Shown here in pieces: positions 60,978 to 64,000 of a DNA stretch of 64,000 nucleotides. Location of the stretch: NCBI RefSeq assembly GCF_004916905.1, contig NZ_SDLV01000040.1:1-64000 (forward strand), in the 5' to 3' direction. The notes under the pieces are model-generated. The model did not search any database. It saw only the letters and a program-made list of their open reading frames with translations, and was not told where the DNA came from. How positions within the stretch are numbered: position 1 is the first letter of the stretch; every line of letters begins with the position of its first letter. The position numbers were made by a program, and so were the translations under genes. Source of the DNA: Chryseobacterium candidae (GTDB lineage Bacteria > Bacteroidota > Bacteroidia > Flavobacteriales > Weeksellaceae).

Positions 60978-62708
60978 ATGAAAAGAGCCGTTCTATTATC
61001 CGCATTTTTATTGTCTCAATTTGGGACATCACAATTACTGAAGACTTCGGGACAGAAAATCGTTAATGATAAAGGTGAAGATATTCAGTTGAAAGGCCTT
61101 GGGCTGGGTGGCTGGATGCTTCAGGAAGGATATATGCTGAAAACTGCTGATTTTGCTGGTCCTCAGTATAAGATTAAGGAAAAGATTGCCGAATTAATTG
61201 GTGAAGACGGAATGAATGAGTTCTACAAAGCTTATCTGAAAAACGGAATCACAAAGCAGGATATCGACTTTCTGGCCAAAGCAGGATTCAATTCTATAAG
61301 ATTGCCGATGCATTACAATCTTTATACCCTTCCTATTGAAAAAGAGCCTGTAAAAGGAAAAGATACGTGGCTGGAGGAAGGTTTTAAAATGACAGATGAT
61401 CTTCTTCAATGGTGCACCGATAACAAAATATATTTGATTCTGGATCTTCATGCCGCTCCCGGAGGTCAGGGAAATGACGCTAACATTTCTGATAATGATA
61501 AATCCAAGCCTTCACTTTGGGCCAATGAAGAGAATCAGAGAAAAACTGTAGCGCTGTGGAAAAAACTGGCGGAAAGGTATAAAGACAATCCATGGATTGG
61601 AGGGTATGATCTTATTAATGAACCTAATATTAATTTCACAGGAAAGAACCCCAATGGTACGGATGAAATGTCCAATGCTCCGCTCTGGAAGCTTCAGAAA
61701 GATATTACAGCAGCCATCAGAGAGGTTGATAAAAAGCATATTATTTTCATTGAAGGAAACGGCTGGGGAAACAATTATAACGGACTTCCGGCTATCTGGG
61801 ATAACAACATGGCTTTCAGCTTTCATAAATACTGGAATTACAATGATGATCAAACCCTTCAATTTGCCCTTGATCTCAGAGAGAAGCACAATATGCCGAT
61901 CTGGCTTGGGGAAACCGGCGAGAATTCCAATGTATGGTTCACTGAGCTTATTCAGCTTTTGGACAAACACAATATAGGGTATGCCTTCTGGCCGATGAAA
62001 AAGATTGATAATATTGCAGGAGTTACCAATGTAAAAATCACGCCTGAATATGGAAAATTATTGGATTACTGGAAAAACGGAGGTGAAAAGCCTTCTAAAG
62101 GGTATGCTAAAAAAGCTTTACTACAGATTGCAGACAACTATAAACTAAACAACACTGAGATTAAAAGAGATGTGATTGATGCCATGTTCAGGCAGATTAC
62201 AGATGCTACTACAAAACCGTTCAGAAACCATCAGGCACCGGGAAGAATATACGCTTCGGAATATGATCTGGGAAGAATGGGCTCTGCCTATCTTGATAAG
62301 GATTTCATCAATCTTTGGGTAAGTGATCCGGCCAAAAGATCGGAATGGAACTCCGGACAGCAGATGAGAAATGATGGGGTGGATATTTATAAATGTAATG
62401 ATAAAGTTACCAATCAGTATTATGTAGGAAAAACAGAAACCGGAGAATGGCTTCAGTACACGGTTCAGTCCAAAGGAGACAGAAATTATGCAGCAGACAT
62501 CAGATATTCGGCGGCTAATCCTTCTAAAATAAGAATTGAAACAGCTTCCGGAAAAGTTTTAGCGACGGTTTCACTTGCATCAACAGGAGGAAATGAAAAC
62601 TGGAAAACGGTTTCAGCCCAAAATATCACCTTACAGAAAGGAGAAAACAAAATCAGAATTGTCTTCGAAAATGATGGGGCGAACCTTAATTATTTTGAGT
62701 TGAAATAA
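60978..62708 (+). CDS. GH5-type glycoside hydrolase with C-terminal CBM6-like domain
   Basis: 576 aa. Signal peptide MKRAVLLSAFLLSQFGTS; (beta/alpha)8 barrel of clan GH-A: RLPMHYN, acid/base Glu215 in LINEPNINF and nucleophile Glu312 in WLGETGENSN, with HKYW between. The last ~150 residues form a beta-sandwich with CBM6 features (TGEWLQYTVQ, GDRNYAADIRYSAANPSKIRI, KTVSAQNITLQKGENKIRIVFENDGANLNYFEL). Predicted secreted endoglucanase/mannanase-type enzyme; exact substrate uncertain. Ends with a terminator and no sorting domain. Confidence 0.92.
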   Translation: MKRAVLLSAFLLSQFGTSQLLKTSGQKIVNDKGEDIQLKGLGLGGWMLQEGYMLKTADFAGPQYKIKEKIAELIGEDGMNEFYKAYLKNGITKQDIDFLAKAGFNSIRLPMHYNLYTLPIEKEPVKGKDTWLEEGFKMTDDLLQWCTDNKIYLILDLHAAPGGQGNDANISDNDKSKPSLWANEENQRKTVALWKKLAERYKDNPWIGGYDLINEPNINFTGKNPNGTDEMSNAPLWKLQKDITAAIREVDKKHIIFIEGNGWGNNYNGLPAIWDNNMAFSFHKYWNYNDDQTLQFALDLREKHNMPIWLGETGENSNVWFTELIQLLDKHNIGYAFWPMKKIDNIAGVTNVKITPEYGKLLDYWKNGGEKPSKGYAKKALLQIADNYKLNNTEIKRDVIDAMFRQITDATTKPFRNHQAPGRIYASEYDLGRMGSAYLDKDFINLWVSDPAKRSEWNSGQQMRNDGVDIYKCNDKVTNQYYVGKTETGEWLQYTVQSKGDRNYAADIRYSAANPSKIRIETASGKVLATVSLASTGGNENWKTVSAQNITLQKGENKIRIVFENDGANLNYFELK

Positions 62709-62729
62709 CAGGAATTTATCTTAAATTGC

Positions 62730-62765
62730 AAATCCCTTTTAGGCTTCTAAAAGGGATTTATTTTA
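62730..62765 (+). terminator. Terminator of the GH5 gene
   Basis: Perfect 13-bp stem (62730-62742 with 62747-62759), loop GCTT, then ATTTTAA. It overlaps the apparent 5' extension of the beta-lactamase frame, so the later ATG is right. Confidence 0.9.
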
Positions 62766-62776
62766 ACTGCATTTCT

Positions 62777-63655
62777 ATGAAAAAAATAACCTTCGTTCTT
62801 CTTTTGGTTTCGGCATTTGCTTCTGCTCAGAAATCAGCTCTGGATCAAAAAATAAATTCAATAATAAAGGATAAAAAAGCTACCGTAGGAGTATCTGTTC
62901 TGAGTTTTGAAAGTAATTTTAAATACAGCAAAAACGGTGATAAAAAACTCCCTTTGCTGAGTGTATTCAAATTCCACCTGGCCAGTACTGTGCTGGATAT
63001 GGCAGACAAAGGCAAATTTTCAACAGATCAGAAATTTTTAATAAAAAAATCCGACTTACTTGAAAATACGTGGTCTCCTTTACGCGAAAAATATCCGGAA
63101 GGGAATATTGAGCTTTCTTTAGGAGAAATTATTAAGTATACAGTAGCTCAGAGTGATAATAACACTTGTGATTTTCTTTTAAGACTTATAGGAGGCCCCA
63201 AGGTTGTTCAGCAATTTATGGATTCTAAAGGGGTGAAAGACCTTCAAATTAAGTATACTGAGGATGATATGCATAAAGACTGGAAAAATCAATATGGAAA
63301 TGAAAGCAGCACCAACTCCACTGTAGTACTTTTAAAAAAATTCTATGACGGAAAATTACTTTCCAAGAAATCCACAGATTTCTTAATGCAAATTATGCTC
63401 GCTACCACAACAGGAACTAATAAAATTGTGGAACAGCTGCCCAAAAGAACACCTGTTGCCCATAAAACAGGCTCTTCCGGAAAGCCCGATAACATTCTTA
63501 CAGTAGCAGAAAACGATATGGGAATCATTACTCTACCCAACGGAAAACATTACGCAATTGCCATATTTGTAAGCAATTCCACAGAAACAGAAAGGGTAAA
63601 TACGAGAATGGTTTCCGATATTTCGAAGATCGTTTGGGATAATTTTAATAAATAA
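62777..63655 (+). CDS. Class A beta-lactamase (CIA/CGA-like)
   Basis: 292 aa. Signal peptide MKKITFVLLLVSAFASA. Active-site motifs: SVFK (Ser62-Lys65), SDN (126-128), Glu162 in TEDDMHKDW (the omega-loop base, A2-type ExxMH), and HKTG (Lys230-Gly232). Sequence style is that of the chromosomal class A enzymes of Chryseobacterium/Elizabethkingia (CIA, CGA, CME) in subclass A2 with PER. Hydrolyses penicillins and probably many cephalosporins; not tested. Periplasmic. No regulator or mobile element is adjacent, so probably intrinsic. ATG 62777 chosen because the terminator precedes it. Confidence 0.93.
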   Translation: MKKITFVLLLVSAFASAQKSALDQKINSIIKDKKATVGVSVLSFESNFKYSKNGDKKLPLLSVFKFHLASTVLDMADKGKFSTDQKFLIKKSDLLENTWSPLREKYPEGNIELSLGEIIKYTVAQSDNNTCDFLLRLIGGPKVVQQFMDSKGVKDLQIKYTEDDMHKDWKNQYGNESSTNSTVVLLKKFYDGKLLSKKSTDFLMQIMLATTTGTNKIVEQLPKRTPVAHKTGSSGKPDNILTVAENDMGIITLPNGKHYAIAIFVSNSTETERVNTRMVSDISKIVWDNFNK

Positions 63656-63686
63656 AATATTAAGCTTATTTTTAAAGCGATTTAAC

Positions 63687-64000
63687 ATGAAAAAAATAAT
63701 AATAACAACGGCTCTATTCGCTTTCACATTCTTTTACGCTCAGAAGAATCAGAATTATTTAGAGATCAGCTACGGAAGCGTATGCTGTGGCCCTGCATCT
63801 GATAAACCTGTGATGAGCTTTCTGAAAGAATTTAAGAATAAAAGCCAGATAAAAAGCATGGAAGTCCTGATCCAAAAAGGCATGGGAAGAGAAGGCGAAT
63901 TTACGTTATACGTTGGCACAGACTTCCTCACAAAAAATCAGAAAAAACGATTGATAAGAGGATTAACGGCTACTGTTTCCAACCAGAACAACAGTAAAAA
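63687..64000 (+). CDS. Secreted hypothetical protein (truncated at window end)
   Basis: Only the first 104 codons are in the window. Signal peptide MKKIIITTALFAFTFFYA, then QKNQNYLEISYGSVCCGPAS and KSMEVLIQKGMGREGEF. No family recognised. Same direction as the beta-lactamase and 31 bp after it, with no terminator between, so it may be cotranscribed. Confidence 0.65.
   Translation, partial: MKKIIITTALFAFTFFYAQKNQNYLEISYGSVCCGPASDKPVMSFLKEFKNKSQIKSMEVLIQKGMGREGEFTLYVGTDFLTKNQKKRLIRGLTATVSNQNNSK

Noticed and set aside
62726..62776. Upstream extension of the beta-lactamase frame
   Set aside because: It passes through a perfect 13-bp terminator; the ATG at 62777 starts a clean signal peptide.

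Overview
The window looks like chromosomal DNA from a member of the Bacteroidota, most likely Chryseobacterium or a close relative in the Flavobacteriales (Weeksellaceae). The evidence is low GC; type IX secretion C-terminal sorting signals on two proteins; Bacteroidota-type promoters (-7 box TAnnTTTG) in front of several genes; weak ribosome binding sites; a monomeric NADP isocitrate dehydrogenase; the long flavobacterial form of urocanate hydratase; and a class A beta-lactamase that looks like the chromosomal CIA/CGA type of Chryseobacterium. The genus is an inference. I saw no rRNA, tRNA, CRISPR array or prophage.

Layout. 0-9 kb: a transglutaminase-like protein, a tandem DUF4377 lipoprotein, a Band 7 protein, dgt (dGTPase) with an inserted secreted-protein gene and a duplicated dgt 3' end, a methyltransferase and a LytTR two-component pair. 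9-15 kb: an SMR transporter, a 39-codon membrane micro-gene, a coupled AAA+ ATPase / YggS / membrane protein operon, an IS630-type insertion sequence and an XRE regulator. 15-24 kb: gcvP, a Cys/Lys-rich 49-aa micro-gene, a J-domain membrane protein, an ECF sigma operon and an S9 peptidase. 24-33 kb: a dense, mostly minus-strand cluster of small SRPBCC, VOC/PhnB and DinB proteins with a Crp/Fnr regulator, a broken alpha/beta hydrolase, a DUF763 protein and thiol peroxidase. 33-43 kb: secreted and type IX-sorted proteins, icd and a TonB-dependent receptor. 43-53 kb: an aldo/keto reductase with an AraC regulator, an MBL hydrolase, an S41 peptidase, a second ECF sigma operon and a GapN-type dehydrogenase. 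53-64 kb: an exported thiol peroxidase, hutU, a DUF559 nuclease cassette bounded by ~60-bp inverted repeats, gene remnants, pcm, a Gfo/Idh/MocA oxidoreductase, a frameshifted TonB-C-like lipoprotein, a GH5 glycosidase, the beta-lactamase and a truncated last gene.

Most genes are housekeeping or cell-envelope functions in units of one to three genes separated by clear hairpin terminators. The accessory signal lies between genes: (i) the DUF559 inverted-repeat cassette plus a solo repeat 25 kb away; (ii) a 970-bp insertion flanked by copies of the dgt 3' end that differ only synonymously; (iii) three genes whose frames break inside A8/A9 runs; (iv) a 21-bp-phased repeat array upstream of the LytTR kinase; (v) several families of dispersed palindromic repeats; and (vi) two micro-genes of 39 and 49 aa. 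Functional names rest on motif recognition by eye. No database search or folding program was run.
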